Positions 1 to 9,423 are shown, numbered from the stretch's first letter. The stretch is DNA of 58,917 bases from CBDHFQ01 sp965262565 (GCA_965262565.1 CBDHFQ010000039.1:1-58917); one strand, 5' to 3'. Numbers and translations are program-made. The notes: generated by a model not told the origin, from the sequence alone.

Positions 1-347
1 TTCCTAAAAATGTCCTTTTCCTTCTCCAATTGAAACATGATCTCCTCTATCCTCCTTTTCATTAACACATAATCAACCTGACCATTGATAGATAATTGAT
101 CAATATTCAGCGCACTTAATTTATCTAAATATGATTGGTGGAAAGTGATAAATCTTTCTCTTCGTTCCGGAGAACCCTCAATTTGATAAAAGCGGCTCAA
201 ACTTCCCCAATCTGCACTCCATTCTATAGTTAATTGGTATAATTCGCTGACAGTTGGTTGATTGTTTTGAAGGGGTTGAGATAGTATATAGGGACCAATA
301 AGCCATAAGCTGAAAAAGGATAAGAGAAATTTGTTTGATGTAGCCAC
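1..347 (-). CDS. DUF885-family exported protein, N-terminal fragment
   Basis: This is the first 115 codons of a gene that runs off the left edge of the window. A GTG start at 345-347 is chosen because an in-frame TGA lies shortly upstream and no ATG is near. The product opens with a hydrophobic segment ending around LSQP, which looks like a signal peptide. It continues with the helical pattern 'SELYQLTIEWSADWGSL' and 'LNIDQLSINGQVDYVLMKRRIE'-like spacing (a QVDY motif), which I recognise from the start of DUF885 proteins. Those are large zinc-metallopeptidase-like proteins of unclear substrate. The catalytic region is outside the window, so activity cannot be judged. Confidence 0.6.
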   Translation of the reverse strand, partial: MATSNKFLLSFFSLWLIGPYILSQPLQNNQPTVSELYQLTIEWSADWGSLSRFYQIEGSPERRERFITFHQSYLDKLSALNIDQLSINGQVDYVLMKRRIEEIMFQLEKEKDIFR

Positions 348-484
348 TTGTTTATTGTTAGCGTATGAATAAGGTCAATGGTTAAGATAATAGTTTTCAA
401 TAAATTAGCCCAATAATCACAGAAGAGTACATCAAACGAATCGCTACTACTCCATCATCCAGCATCAGGTGAGTTAGCCCAACC

Positions 485-1027
485 TCACCATGTATGAATC
501 AATTCCCTCTTTGCTAAATGTTGATCAAATGCCAACCTTTCCAGAATTCTGAATTGTTGTTTGTCGGAGGTTAAACGCGTAATCGCACCTGGACGCCCTC
601 TAAAGCGGGCAAATGTCATTACCTCCAATCCACTGGACACTCGCTGATAAAACATCCTCCAGGATTCTGCTCCTTCTATCAAAATGTGATCTAGTCTTCC
701 CGATATTGGCAATGCTACCCTATTCTCCAGAAACCATGTATGAGGCTTATTAATAGAAACTCCAAAATTTTGTTCTCTCAATTCAGGAAATTCCAGATTG
801 GAGATCTGGAGATGCTGGCTTAGGATCTCTGCTGTTTGAGAAGCACGAAGCAAATCAGAAGAAAACATTCTGTAATTTTCAGCCTCAATATGTCTACTCA
901 TATATTGCCCCATCGCATTCGCCTGTTTTCTCCCTAGTTCCGTTAAGGGTGTATCTGTCCACCCCCCCATTAAGCCATTAATATGATGTTCTGACTGACA
1001 ATGTTGAATGAACAGTAGCTCTTTCAT
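485..1027 (-). CDS. Histidine phosphatase-like protein, probably inactive (internal deletion)
   Basis: The N-terminal 120 residues are clearly of the histidine phosphatase (phosphoglycerate mutase-like) superfamily: GGWTDTPLTELGRKQA, then FSSDLLRASQTAEIL and the ELREQNFG segment. Two things argue against a working enzyme. The RHG motif at residues 8-10 reads QHC, keeping the catalytic His9 but replacing the phosphate-binding Arg. The later SHG segment that carries the second catalytic His is absent: the protein passes from FYQRVSSGLEVM directly to the usual C-terminal tail (FRGRPGAITRL). At 180 aa it is about 30-40 residues shorter than relatives I know. The simplest reading is an in-frame internal deletion near positions 610-640. 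No frame around the junction encodes the missing SHG. A sub-functional or non-catalytic role remains possible. Confidence 0.7.
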   Translation of the reverse strand: MKELLFIQHCQSEHHINGLMGGWTDTPLTELGRKQANAMGQYMSRHIEAENYRMFSSDLLRASQTAEILSQHLQISNLEFPELREQNFGVSINKPHTWFLENRVALPISGRLDHILIEGAESWRMFYQRVSSGLEVMTFARFRGRPGAITRLTSDKQQFRILERLAFDQHLAKRELIHTW

Positions 1028-1055
1028 ATAAATATCCTGGATTATAAAATACTTA

Positions 1056-1063
1056 CAAAGTTA
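1056..1063 (-). promoter_or_regulatory. Putative -7 promoter element before the histidine phosphatase-like gene
   Basis: Read on the minus strand this is TAACTTTG, a full match to the Bacteroidota -7 consensus TAnnTTTG, about 28 bases upstream of the start codon at 1027. I do not see a well-spaced TTG -33 element, so this is a weak prediction. Confidence 0.35.
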
Positions 1064-1216
1064 CTTTTACTCATCAAACACAGTCAGAAATCCCGTTCAA
1101 AACAAATAGCGAGAATAAGTGCCACTGAACTGAACGAGCCTATTAGCTGTTCATATGAAACAAGCTGTCAAGATGTCCAACAATTTTCATCGAATTAGAC
1201 TTCTGCAACACTACAC

Positions 1217-4200
1217 CTAATTTTCCAGCATTTCCCCTTCTCCTGCCCATAACGCTCCTATTCCTGCTTCCCAAAGTTTCTTATTAATGGCAGGCACATC
1301 TGTAGTTAGCATTTCCTCTCCTTCTTGCTTTAAGGTAGACCATTTTTTATTTAACACATCAATCCTTTCTCGAGTGGGCTGATTTACCCGAGGGATATCA
1401 CTTTCAGCATGATTAATCGCAAATAAATAGTTAGCAGTAAATTTATTGGGAAAGTTCTCTACATCATCATAAGCCTTGGATTTGCGTTGCACCATTTTCT
1501 TATCCCATTCCTTCATCTTTTTCATTAATGTCTTTGCCTCAGTTTTCAATCCTTCGTAAGATGGCTGATCCATCTGAGCGACAACTGCATTCAGTTGTTT
1601 ACGCAGTTTCGCCACCTCATTGACCATATCATGCATAGCGTTGAGCTCTTTCTCTACAGCAATCATGAATTCATGATATTCTTGGTAGTCTGCTGCACTT
1701 AATCCGTAATTAGGATTTTCAAGAATGTTAAAGGTTGTAGTTAAGGTTTGATCGCCCACTGTCAGCATCAGATTATATGCTCCCGGAGAAGCTTTGTGCC
1801 CTCTATAACTTCCTTCTATATACACTTTGGGCACCCCTTTCATGCTTTCATACCTCATATCCCAAACAAATCGATTCAGTCCTTTTTTATTGGGCAGCAC
1901 AGGTTCTGCAGAAGGACCTCCATCATATTTTTTATAAGTGTTATCTTTCTTAGAACTTAGTTGGCGAACCAACTTCCCCTGACTATCGGTAATCTTCAAC
2001 GCTACCGTAGCAGAATCTGATGATTCAGGAAGATAGTAATACATCACTACCCCTGTTGCGGGATTTACTCCCTGCAATGGATGGGTTCCATCAAACCCAT
2101 CTTTGGTACTATTCAGTTCGCTCCTCCCATTGGCTAATAACGCATCTTCTGGTGTGTATAAAATTGCTGCATCCTCGGGTTTCTTGTATTGGCGGAGAAG
2201 TGCCATATCATCCAGCACCCAAAAAGACCTTCCAGAAGTAGCCACAATCAAGTCATCATGCTTTACCTTTAGATCAGTAATCGGCGTAACAGGAAGATTG
2301 AGATTAAAATTGTCCCAACGATTTCCTCCATCCCAGGAAATATATATCCCAGTTTCTGTTCCAGCGAATAATAAATCTTTGCGTTGATCATCTTCTCTTA
2401 CCACTCTGGTATAGGCTCCATTGGGAATATTACCGGTAATGTCTGTCCAACTGCTGCCATAATCCGTCGTCTTCATCAACTTCGGTCTGTGATCATTAAA
2501 TTTATAACGAGTGGTAGCAATATAAGCCGTAGCTGGATCATGGGGAGAGATGTCTATCGCATTGACTAAACATTCCTCAAGCCCAGAAGGAGTGACATTC
2601 GTCCAGCTCTCTCCACCGTCTTTTGTCAGTTGTACCAATCCATCATCTGTTCCCACCCAAATTACTCCTTTCTCATGTGGCGATTCTATCACATAGCTAA
2701 TCGTGCCATAATTTTCAGCTCCTACTGCTTCTACTGTTAGAGGCCCCCCTCCTTTTATCTGCTTATCTTTTTGATTTCGGGTCAAATCAGGAGAAGCCTC
2801 TTCCCATGTTTTTCCCATATCCTTCGTTCTGAGGAGAAGTTGCGCGGCATGATAAAAAGTCCCCGGCTCATGTTGGGACCAGATAATCGGAGCGTTCCAA
2901 TTAAAACGATATTTCATGTTGCTGGCAGCCCTTCCTAAATACAGGATAGGTGCAGCCATGATATTCGTCCCAGCATGAGATCGATTATCCAGTACTTCAA
3001 CGGTTCCCAAATAGCTTCCTCCCAATACATATCTGGGATCATCTGGGTCAAAGGCTAAAAACGCGCTCTCACCTCCTGCTGAATAGGTCCAACTTCTGGT
3101 CGTAATACCACTTCCTCCTAGTTCTCTATGGGCAATAGATACAGAGGAATTATCTTGTTGGCCTCCATAAATGCGATAAGGAAACCCATTGTCTACATTG
3201 ATGCGATAAAATTGGGCAGTAGGCATATTAGATTGAGTCGACCAGGATTTACCATGATTGAAACTGATCGCTGCACCTCCATCATTCGCTATACATACAT
3301 TTTGGGGGTTGTCCGGATTGATCCATAAGTCGTGATAATCTCCATGTGTACCAGTAATTCGCTCCCATGTTTTTCCTCCATCAATCGATCTCAACGCTGG
3401 TGCACTTAACACATAAACCGTGTGCTCATCTTTAGGATCGGCAAACACCTCAATATAATACCATGCACGTTGTACCAATCGATGATCTGCACTAACTCTT
3501 GACCACGATTTACCCGCATTGGAAGAAACGAATAACCCTCCCTTTTCCTGATTAGAATTTCCTTCAATTAAGGCATATACTTTTTGAGGGTTTGCTGGAG
3601 AAACAGCTATAGCCATTTTTCCTTTCTCCTCTGGCAATCCCTGGGTCATTTCTTTCCATGTTGCACCTCCATCCATTGACTTATACAATCCACTTCCAGG
3701 TCCACCGCTAATCACTTTCCAGGGAAGTCGTTGATGTTCCCACATAGCAGCGTACAAAATATTAGGATCGGTGGAGTCCATAGATAATTCTGAACAACCT
3801 GTTCTGTCATCCACATACAACATCTTCTTCCATGTCTCTCCTCCATCCATAGATTTAAAAATTCCCCGTTCTTCATTTCGTCCGTATAATTGACCCTGAG
3901 CTGCCACATACACGATATCAGGATTATCCGGATGTATCACAATTCTGGAAATGTGCTGCGATTCTTTGAGTCCTATATGTTTCCATGTTTTCCCAGCATC
4001 TGTAGATTTGTAAACGCCATCTCCGTGAGAAGTCATCACTCCTCTGGGGGCATGTTCTCCCATACCTACATAGACGACATTGGGTTGGCTGGCGGAAACA
4101 GCTACAGCTCCAACAGATCCCGTGTGAAAAAAGCCGTCTGAGATATTGTGCCAATGCTGCCCTGCATCCGAGGTTTTCCAGACGCCTCCTCCCGTGGTTC

Positions 4201-4405
4201 CCATATAATAGGTCAATGGATCTCCTATCACACCTGAAGCGGATACAGATCTTCCTCCTCTGAAGGGGCCTATATTTCGATATTTGACATTTTTAAAGAA
4301 AGTTGAAAGCTCTTTGTCATCTTGGGTGGGGGTAGAAGCATCCTGAGCACTGAGAAAAAAAGTGGTGCCAATGAGTAAAATAACAGCAAAGGTTCTAAGT
4401 AGCAT
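1217..4405 (-). CDS. VPS10/sortilin-like BNR-repeat exported protein
   Basis: The 1062-residue product starts with a clear signal peptide (cleavage near FLSAQDAS). It is followed by a long beta-propeller region with about eleven BNR/Asp-box motifs of the form SxDxGxTW (for example STDAGKTW, SMDGGETW, SSNAGKSW, TKDGGESW, SWDGGNRW) spread through residues 75-720. This matches the VPS10/sortilin N-terminal and 'photosystem II stability factor-like' annotation used for a Bacteroidota family also called WD40/YVTN/BNR-like glycosyl hydrolases. The last 300 residues form a beta domain followed by a helical, lysine-rich tail (around residues 945-1040). I see no T9SS sorting domain, so a periplasmic location is likely. 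Substrate and enzymatic activity are not evident from the sequence. The gene stands alone between two gaps of about 180 bases. Confidence 0.85.
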   Translation of the reverse strand: MLLRTFAVILLIGTTFFLSAQDASTPTQDDKELSTFFKNVKYRNIGPFRGGRSVSASGVIGDPLTYYMGTTGGGVWKTSDAGQHWHNISDGFFHTGSVGAVAVSASQPNVVYVGMGEHAPRGVMTSHGDGVYKSTDAGKTWKHIGLKESQHISRIVIHPDNPDIVYVAAQGQLYGRNEERGIFKSMDGGETWKKMLYVDDRTGCSELSMDSTDPNILYAAMWEHQRLPWKVISGGPGSGLYKSMDGGATWKEMTQGLPEEKGKMAIAVSPANPQKVYALIEGNSNQEKGGLFVSSNAGKSWSRVSADHRLVQRAWYYIEVFADPKDEHTVYVLSAPALRSIDGGKTWERITGTHGDYHDLWINPDNPQNVCIANDGGAAISFNHGKSWSTQSNMPTAQFYRINVDNGFPYRIYGGQQDNSSVSIAHRELGGSGITTRSWTYSAGGESAFLAFDPDDPRYVLGGSYLGTVEVLDNRSHAGTNIMAAPILYLGRAASNMKYRFNWNAPIIWSQHEPGTFYHAAQLLLRTKDMGKTWEEASPDLTRNQKDKQIKGGGPLTVEAVGAENYGTISYVIESPHEKGVIWVGTDDGLVQLTKDGGESWTNVTPSGLEECLVNAIDISPHDPATAYIATTRYKFNDHRPKLMKTTDYGSSWTDITGNIPNGAYTRVVREDDQRKDLLFAGTETGIYISWDGGNRWDNFNLNLPVTPITDLKVKHDDLIVATSGRSFWVLDDMALLRQYKKPEDAAILYTPEDALLANGRSELNSTKDGFDGTHPLQGVNPATGVVMYYYLPESSDSATVALKITDSQGKLVRQLSSKKDNTYKKYDGGPSAEPVLPNKKGLNRFVWDMRYESMKGVPKVYIEGSYRGHKASPGAYNLMLTVGDQTLTTTFNILENPNYGLSAADYQEYHEFMIAVEKELNAMHDMVNEVAKLRKQLNAVVAQMDQPSYEGLKTEAKTLMKKMKEWDKKMVQRKSKAYDDVENFPNKFTANYLFAINHAESDIPRVNQPTRERIDVLNKKWSTLKQEGEEMLTTDVPAINKKLWEAGIGALWAGEGEMLEN

Positions 4406-4585
4406 AGTTATGTGTATTATGGACCCTTAAAATATACATAAAATTATATACTTCAATCCTTTGCTGGGAATTTCCATTAATCTTTGGCTGAAATGTTTGT
4501 GTGGAGCTGTAATTCTAGCGTTATCAGCTTAATGATACGGCACGACATGTCTTTTTCTTTACCTACAGAGAAGTACTCAGATGAT

Positions 4586-5701
4586 TTATAAATTAACCAT
4601 CTCTCCTGATTCAGCAGATTGATTGATCGCCTCTAAAATGGCAATATCTTTCATTCCTTCTATTCCGGGAACTCTCACTTCTGTATTATTCAGAATAGCC
4701 AGTGCATCATTATCCATCTGTCGGGCTTGTTGATCGATAGGGTCGTCGGTAAGTTTTATTCCATCACTGGTGGTTCCGTTTATACCTGAGTATGCCTGAA
4801 ATGGATCCAATTCATACCATCCATTTTCACAAGTTATCTTGAGATGATTGACAGTTTCGCGAGCTGAGACTTTTCCTGTAGTATTAATGCCATTGGGAAA
4901 ATGAAGGGTAAAATTGGTTTCTTCACTAACTTCCTTAAATAATTCAGGCCTGGTGTTAATAAAGCTGGCGGTAACAGCAATAGGTTCTTGTTGCATCGCA
5001 TATCTTATCCCATTAATGGAATAAACGCCTAGATCATATAAATGTCCTCCCCCTAAAGCTTTAGACAACCGCCAGGAACTTGGGTCAGGATTCATTTGAT
5101 ATCCTACTTCTGCGCTGACTGTTTCGATGGGTCCATAAGGTTGTTCCTTAGCCCATGCTATAAATTGTTGGGTATTAGGCTCATGCTGCATGCGATATCC
5201 TATGGCCAACTTCACTTCATTTTTATTACATGCATCAATGACAGCCTGACATTCTTCCACTGTTTTAGCCATGGGTTTTTCGCACCATACATGCTTTCCT
5301 GCATTTGCTGCTATGATCGCATATTTAGCATGTAATCCTGTAGGAAGAACGATATAAACCACATCTATATCGGGATTTTCTGCGATGGTGTGCATATTTT
5401 CATAATTGTACACATTCGTTTCGGGAATGTTATATTTTTCCCGCCACACAGGAATTTTCCCCGGAGAGCCTGTAACGATGCCTCTCAATTCGCAATGCTT
5501 AGTCAATTCGAGTGCTGGTGCCAATTGACCTCTACTATAATTTCCCAATCCCACCAGACATACACCGATTTTAGTTTCAGTCTCCTGTGCTTTGGAGGCA
5601 CAATAAGGGAATAGATAGGTAGCCCCCATAGCTAATGAGGCTTTTTTAAGGAAAGCTCTTCTTTTCAAGGAGACAGGAGGAGAATCAGACCAGTTTTTCA
5701 T
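4586..5701 (-). CDS. Gfo/Idh/MocA-family oxidoreductase, exported by Tat
   Basis: This 371-residue protein has an N-terminal twin-arginine signal (KRRAFLKK at residues 13-20 followed by a hydrophobic stretch), so it should be exported folded with its nicotinamide cofactor. The Rossmann motif VGLGNYSRG lies at about residues 50-58. The family signature CEKPMAK is at 140-146, with Lys142 as the expected catalytic lysine of the EKP motif. The C-terminal half fits the alpha/beta domain of glucose-fructose oxidoreductase-type enzymes. The likely role is NAD(P)-dependent oxidation or reduction of a sugar or polyol in the periplasm; the substrate is unknown. It lies 71 bases downstream of a zinc alcohol dehydrogenase on the same strand and may be cotranscribed with it, but the reaction partners cannot be inferred. 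Confidence 0.85.
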   Translation of the reverse strand: MKNWSDSPPVSLKRRAFLKKASLAMGATYLFPYCASKAQETETKIGVCLVGLGNYSRGQLAPALELTKHCELRGIVTGSPGKIPVWREKYNIPETNVYNYENMHTIAENPDIDVVYIVLPTGLHAKYAIIAANAGKHVWCEKPMAKTVEECQAVIDACNKNEVKLAIGYRMQHEPNTQQFIAWAKEQPYGPIETVSAEVGYQMNPDPSSWRLSKALGGGHLYDLGVYSINGIRYAMQQEPIAVTASFINTRPELFKEVSEETNFTLHFPNGINTTGKVSARETVNHLKITCENGWYELDPFQAYSGINGTTSDGIKLTDDPIDQQARQMDNDALAILNNTEVRVPGIEGMKDIAILEAINQSAESGEMVNL

Positions 5702-5772
5702 AGCGTAACAGTTACCATAAGCTCTAATAAATATAAAACTATATTTTCACAATTAATCAATTTTGCAATGAT

Positions 5773-6816
5773 TTAGGTAAAACTGTCCATAACCATAATT
5801 CCTGTGGCGGGAAACTGGTCCATTGCCATTAAGGTTGAAGGTACTTCATTAAGGGATATTCTTTCTGATATCATCTGATGGATAGGAATCCTCTGTTGCT
5901 GGATAAATTGGAACATGGAAGGATATTGGTGTGCCTGCATGCCATGGCTGCCGATAATTTCCAATTCATGAGCAATAACAGGAGCCATAGGGATAGCTGG
6001 ATACTGATGCTGTCCAGCCATCAATCCGATTTGGATGTGCTTACCTCTTTTGCGCAATGATTGGATAGACTGAATGCAAGTAACAGTACTTCCTAATGCA
6101 TCCATAGATACATGCACCCCACCGCCTGACACTTCTTTTATTGCAGCAGGAATATCTTCCATTTCCCTGGCATTCAGCAGAATCATTGCCCCAAATGAAC
6201 GTGCCAACTCAAGCTTTGACGCATGAATATCTACACCAATGACTTGAGCTCCCATAGCACTGGCGATAGCAATGGCTGATATACCCACCCCTCCACATCC
6301 AAATACTGCTACCCATTGGCCTGGTTGGAGTTTCCCCTGAGCCACTATTCCTCTATAAGAAGTAATAAATCGGCAGCCCAATATCGCTGCATCCACTACC
6401 TCCATGCCAGCAGGCAGTCGAACAAGGTTTTGATCCGCATAACGAATCATGACATATTCAGCAAAGGATCCCCATCCTGTAAATCCTGGCTGGAAGTAAT
6501 TATCACAGACTTGTTGATGACCACATTGGCACTGATCACAATACCCACAACCTCCACAAAATGGTACTGTCACCCGATCTCCTGCTTTCCATCGATGCAC
6601 TTCCTTTCCCACTTCGACGACGACTCCTGCTAATTCGTGGCCGGGAACATGAGGAAGAGAAATATCACTATCATGTCCTTTCCATCCATGCCAATCGCTT
6701 CGGCATACTCCACTGGCCTGCACGTTAATAATCGCACTATCTGGAAGAGGAATAGGATCTGGCACGCGTTCGATCTGAATAGGGCCGTTAAATTCGCGAT
6801 AGATAACTGCTTTCAT
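5773..6816 (-). CDS. Zinc-dependent alcohol dehydrogenase
   Basis: This is a medium-chain dehydrogenase/reductase of 347 residues, normal for the family. Predicted catalytic zinc ligands are Cys38, His60-Glu61 (in PGHELAG) and Cys148. The structural zinc lobe is intact as Cys90, Cys93, Cys96 and Cys104. The nucleotide-binding motif GCGGVGISA sits at about residue 173, followed by VIGVDI, whose acidic residue suggests NAD(H) rather than NADP(H). It therefore probably oxidises a primary or secondary alcohol, or reduces the matching aldehyde, in the cytoplasm; which one cannot be told. A short dyad upstream (6845-6858) could be a regulatory site. The Gfo/Idh/MocA gene follows on the same strand. 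Confidence 0.85.
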   Translation of the reverse strand: MKAVIYREFNGPIQIERVPDPIPLPDSAIINVQASGVCRSDWHGWKGHDSDISLPHVPGHELAGVVVEVGKEVHRWKAGDRVTVPFCGGCGYCDQCQCGHQQVCDNYFQPGFTGWGSFAEYVMIRYADQNLVRLPAGMEVVDAAILGCRFITSYRGIVAQGKLQPGQWVAVFGCGGVGISAIAIASAMGAQVIGVDIHASKLELARSFGAMILLNAREMEDIPAAIKEVSGGGVHVSMDALGSTVTCIQSIQSLRKRGKHIQIGLMAGQHQYPAIPMAPVIAHELEIIGSHGMQAHQYPSMFQFIQQQRIPIHQMISERISLNEVPSTLMAMDQFPATGIMVMDSFT

Positions 6817-6844
6817 GGGAGTAATACATCAATAAATTCCTAGG

Positions 6845-6858
6845 GAACATCCATGTTC
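6845..6858. promoter_or_regulatory. Perfect dyad upstream of the alcohol dehydrogenase gene
   Basis: The sequence GAACAT-CC-ATGTTC is a perfect 6+2+6 inverted repeat beginning 29 bases upstream of the dehydrogenase start codon. Its size and position are what would be expected of an operator for a dimeric regulator. No regulator gene is adjacent, and a 12-base dyad can occur by chance. Confidence 0.3.
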
Positions 6859-6898
6859 TCACAAGTGGAAACTGAAATATACTTTGTACGAGGAGATG

Positions 6899-7423
6899 TT
6901 AAGGTAAATATTCCGCTGGAATAGGATGTTCCTCTGATTCCTGCATCCAATAGATATTAATGATCCACCATCTTTCGCCATCATTAAGCAATTGAATACT
7001 ATTGATGCCCCTCATGAATGGCGCTTCATCCTTTTCACTATGATAGGATTCATAGGTGCTAAATACTTGGGTAATATTGCCAAAATTTTGAACGACCCGA
7101 TGAATTTCCTTTTCAAAAAACCCATTTTCCAATAACCAGCCACCCGCTCTTTCCATATATCCTTCCGGAGTCATGTAATTAGGACGATAAAGGCCTTCTT
7201 CATTTTTGCTGGTAGGGATCAACTTCGCTTCGGGATGAAATATAAATTTGAATAATTCCCAATCCCGTTCTTCTCCCTTTTCGCCAGAGATGACCGAATA
7301 AAGATTCATCAAAGTGGAATCTAGTGTCTGGACTTTGGGGAGATAGGTGGATGAAGAGGTTTGTGCCAATGAAGTAGACACTAACCATAGGAATAATGAG
7401 AGGAGAGTAGTAGTTATTTTCAT
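6899..7423 (-). CDS. NTF2-like exported protein
   Basis: A start at 7423 gives a 174-residue protein beginning MKITTTLLSLFLWLVSTSLAQ, a clean signal peptide. The longer open frame that reaches 7534 would put an unlikely charged extension in front of it and overlap the next gene. The mature part resembles the SnoaL/NTF2-like fold: an N-terminal helix with 'DWELFKFIFHPEAKLIP', a central 'TPEGYMER' helix and C-terminal strands ending 'ERWWIINIYWM'. Such proteins are small periplasmic domains with varied or unknown ligands. No catalytic residues can be assigned. It follows a secreted protein gene by 67 bases on the same strand. Confidence 0.7.
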   Translation of the reverse strand: MKITTTLLSLFLWLVSTSLAQTSSSTYLPKVQTLDSTLMNLYSVISGEKGEERDWELFKFIFHPEAKLIPTSKNEEGLYRPNYMTPEGYMERAGGWLLENGFFEKEIHRVVQNFGNITQVFSTYESYHSEKDEAPFMRGINSIQLLNDGERWWIINIYWMQESEEHPIPAEYLP

Positions 7424-7490
7424 TGGTCTCTTTGTTAACTTATGTGTGGTAAATGTAGAATGTTGGCACTTAGCTCCAAGGGGTGGTTTT

Positions 7491-8291
7491 CTATTCCCCT
7501 TTTGACAACTTCTCATAGGTGGACCAAACCTCATACATCGGATCTCCTTTACTGCTAAATCCGCTGTGGTGCCACTCTCCCTCTACCACCTCAAAGTCAA
7601 AAGATAAGGAAGCCCCTACTCGACTGCTATCTCTGGAAAAGAATTGAATATTCTCTACGTATTTACCCTTTTCAGCCGAATAAGTTCCCCCCCCCGTTCC
7701 TCTAAAATCTCCTGTCTCTTCATTATACGCAATCCACTGAAAACGGGAATCTGAAAGGATTTTCATCGTTTTTCTGGCAGCTAATGCTCTTCTACTTATT
7801 TCCCCTTCCCCATTCTGCTTTCTTCCCGCAAAAAACCAGGCACCAGCTAATGGGCTTTTATCCCCAACATCTACCCTTTCCCATGCGAAATCTTCTCCCT
7901 CAAACTGCATCTTCCCATCTGTTGCTTCAAAAGGAAAACTTATGTCAGTACCTACTTCAGGATCACCCTTAGAGGAAAAGTCCACATTCAGCTTCAGCAC
8001 ATTGCCCTTCATCTTCCAACTTCCTCCATAGGTCTTCATAAAGAGTTTCTGCTCTTCATTATAATAAGTCTTGGCTAAAAAGCCATCCTCAACTATCATC
8101 GTAATAGTTATTTCGGTTCCTTCTTCATTCTCATATGTTGTGGTCCAGGCACCATTAAGCATCCCTTCATCTACTGAGGGCGTTTCGGGCAGTTGATTAA
8201 CTTGGAATGTTGAAAGGTAGTTTGGACTTTTCTCCCCTTTTGGGCAAAGAAAGATGACCAAAGGTAATGCAAATAAAGAAAACCACTTCAT
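7491..8291 (-). CDS. Exported beta-rich protein, lipocalin-like repeats
   Basis: The 266-residue product begins with a hydrophobic export signal. A cysteine at residue 16 follows IFL, which is a poor lipobox, so lipid attachment is doubtful. Two similar halves are visible: NGAWTTTYENEEG at about residue 46 and AGAWFFAGRKQNGEG at about 149. Each is followed by alternating strands ending in FEGEDFAWERV and EVWSTYEKL. This suggests a duplicated lipocalin-like or YCII-like beta-barrel, as in Bacteroidota proteins annotated only as 'membrane or secreted protein'. Function is unknown. A promoter-like element lies about 47 bases upstream. Confidence 0.6.
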   Translation of the reverse strand: MKWFSLFALPLVIFLCPKGEKSPNYLSTFQVNQLPETPSVDEGMLNGAWTTTYENEEGTEITITMIVEDGFLAKTYYNEEQKLFMKTYGGSWKMKGNVLKLNVDFSSKGDPEVGTDISFPFEATDGKMQFEGEDFAWERVDVGDKSPLAGAWFFAGRKQNGEGEISRRALAARKTMKILSDSRFQWIAYNEETGDFRGTGGGTYSAEKGKYVENIQFFSRDSSRVGASLSFDFEVVEGEWHHSGFSSKGDPMYEVWSTYEKLSKGE

Positions 8292-8337
8292 GATATAGGG
8301 ATGTTTAGGGATTATATGTTTGGTATTTTATACCTCT

Positions 8338-8345
8338 CAAATATA
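8338..8345 (-). promoter_or_regulatory. Putative Bacteroidota promoter (-7 TATATTTG)
   Basis: On the minus strand this reads TATATTTG, matching TAnnTTTG. A TTTC sequence lies 20 bases upstream, one mismatch from the -33 consensus TTTG. It is about 47 bases from the start codon at 8291, a plausible leader length. Confidence 0.45.
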
Positions 8346-8386
8346 GGTAATTTCGATTATTCTCTGAAAGAGTTCTAAGGAACACC

Positions 8387-9409
8387 TTAATGCTCATTAA
8401 ATGAAATTTCCTGTTCAAAGATTTCGCCCTCCCGGAGTACCTTTAAGCTTATTTGATCTAAACGCTCAATATTTTTAAGGGAAAACACGACTTTGACCAG
8501 GCTGGTTTCAGAATCAATCGGAACTCCATTAACAGCCAATATGATATCTCCCCCTACCTCTAAGTCTTCATCAAACATATTAATTACCGTTTTACCACCA
8601 TTTAACCCAGCCAAGTCTGCAGGGGAATTTTCTCGTACATGTTGAATTAAAAGAGCCCGCTTTTGAGGAACATTTAATATCATACATTGCTCTTCATTCA
8701 GCCAATACCCATTGATCCCCAATCTCTCATGCTTGTCATCAATGACCATATTACGGCATACATTGGAGGTGGCAGCAAAGCCTACTCCTTGGAATCCACC
8801 TGACTCAGTCAAAATAGAACTTACGATAGCTATCACCTCTCCTTCCACATTAAACATAGGACCTCCAGAGTTCCCTTTATTAATAGCTGCATCGGTCTGA
8901 AAAAATTCTGCAAACATTAACCCAGTAGTTTTTTCTTTTTCCCTGTGCCTGGCACTAATGATCCCTCTGGAAAGCGAATATTCTAATCCATATGGAGTAC
9001 CTATAACAGCTACTTCATCCCCTATTTCCACCGAATCGGAATCAGCCACTTTAGCCACAGCATATTCTTCCGGCATCCTTCTAAGTTTAATTAAAGCCAC
9101 ATCAGGAACTTGAGTAGACCGAACCAAATCTGCAGGAATAATTTCTCCACTTATAAATTTCACTTGTATGGAGTTTGCCCTATCAACTACATGAGCAGCA
9201 GTAAGGATATTCCCTTCCTCATCAATTAACACACCTGACCCAAAACTATTATTATAGGAAACAAATCCACCGATATCATTTCTTTTTTCTTCCGTTTCGA
9301 TGACCACAACAGAAGGACTGCATTTTCTGTATAAGTCGCTGTAAGATTGTGCATAGCCACAATTAGCCACAAGAATTAACCAGATGAGTAAAATAAGTTG
9401 GGGGTTCAT
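8387..9409 (-). CDS. HtrA/DegP-like S1C serine protease with one PDZ domain
   Basis: This 340-residue protein has a signal peptide (cleavage near GYAQS), a trypsin-like domain with a complete catalytic triad, His73 (TAAH), Asp103 (PDVALIKL) and Ser181 (GNSGGP), and a C-terminal PDZ domain from about residue 225 (NEEQCMILNVPQ, then SPADLAGL and GGDIILAVNG). It has one PDZ rather than the two of DegP, so its architecture is closer to DegS. The N-terminal hydrophobic segment ending in AQ favours a soluble periplasmic form. It should degrade or sense misfolded envelope proteins. It lies downstream of a Spy-like gene but is separated from it by a strong terminator, so the two are probably not one transcript. 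Confidence 0.9.
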   Translation of the reverse strand: MNPQLILLIWLILVANCGYAQSYSDLYRKCSPSVVVIETEEKRNDIGGFVSYNNSFGSGVLIDEEGNILTAAHVVDRANSIQVKFISGEIIPADLVRSTQVPDVALIKLRRMPEEYAVAKVADSDSVEIGDEVAVIGTPYGLEYSLSRGIISARHREKEKTTGLMFAEFFQTDAAINKGNSGGPMFNVEGEVIAIVSSILTESGGFQGVGFAATSNVCRNMVIDDKHERLGINGYWLNEEQCMILNVPQKRALLIQHVRENSPADLAGLNGGKTVINMFDEDLEVGGDIILAVNGVPIDSETSLVKVVFSLKNIERLDQISLKVLREGEIFEQEISFNEH

Positions 9410-9423
9410 GAGAAGTAGATTTT

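Noticed and set aside
1748..4141. Several short open frames on the plus strand inside the VPS10 gene
   Set aside because: They are shadows of the coding strand with no family features.
5705..5715. GTAAC-A-GTTAC dyad before the Gfo/Idh/MocA gene
   Set aside because: Only ten paired bases and directly at the start codon; too short to call an operator.
7424..7534. N-terminal extension of the NTF2-like protein
   Set aside because: It overlaps the previous gene and precedes a clean signal peptide, so the start at 7423 is preferred.
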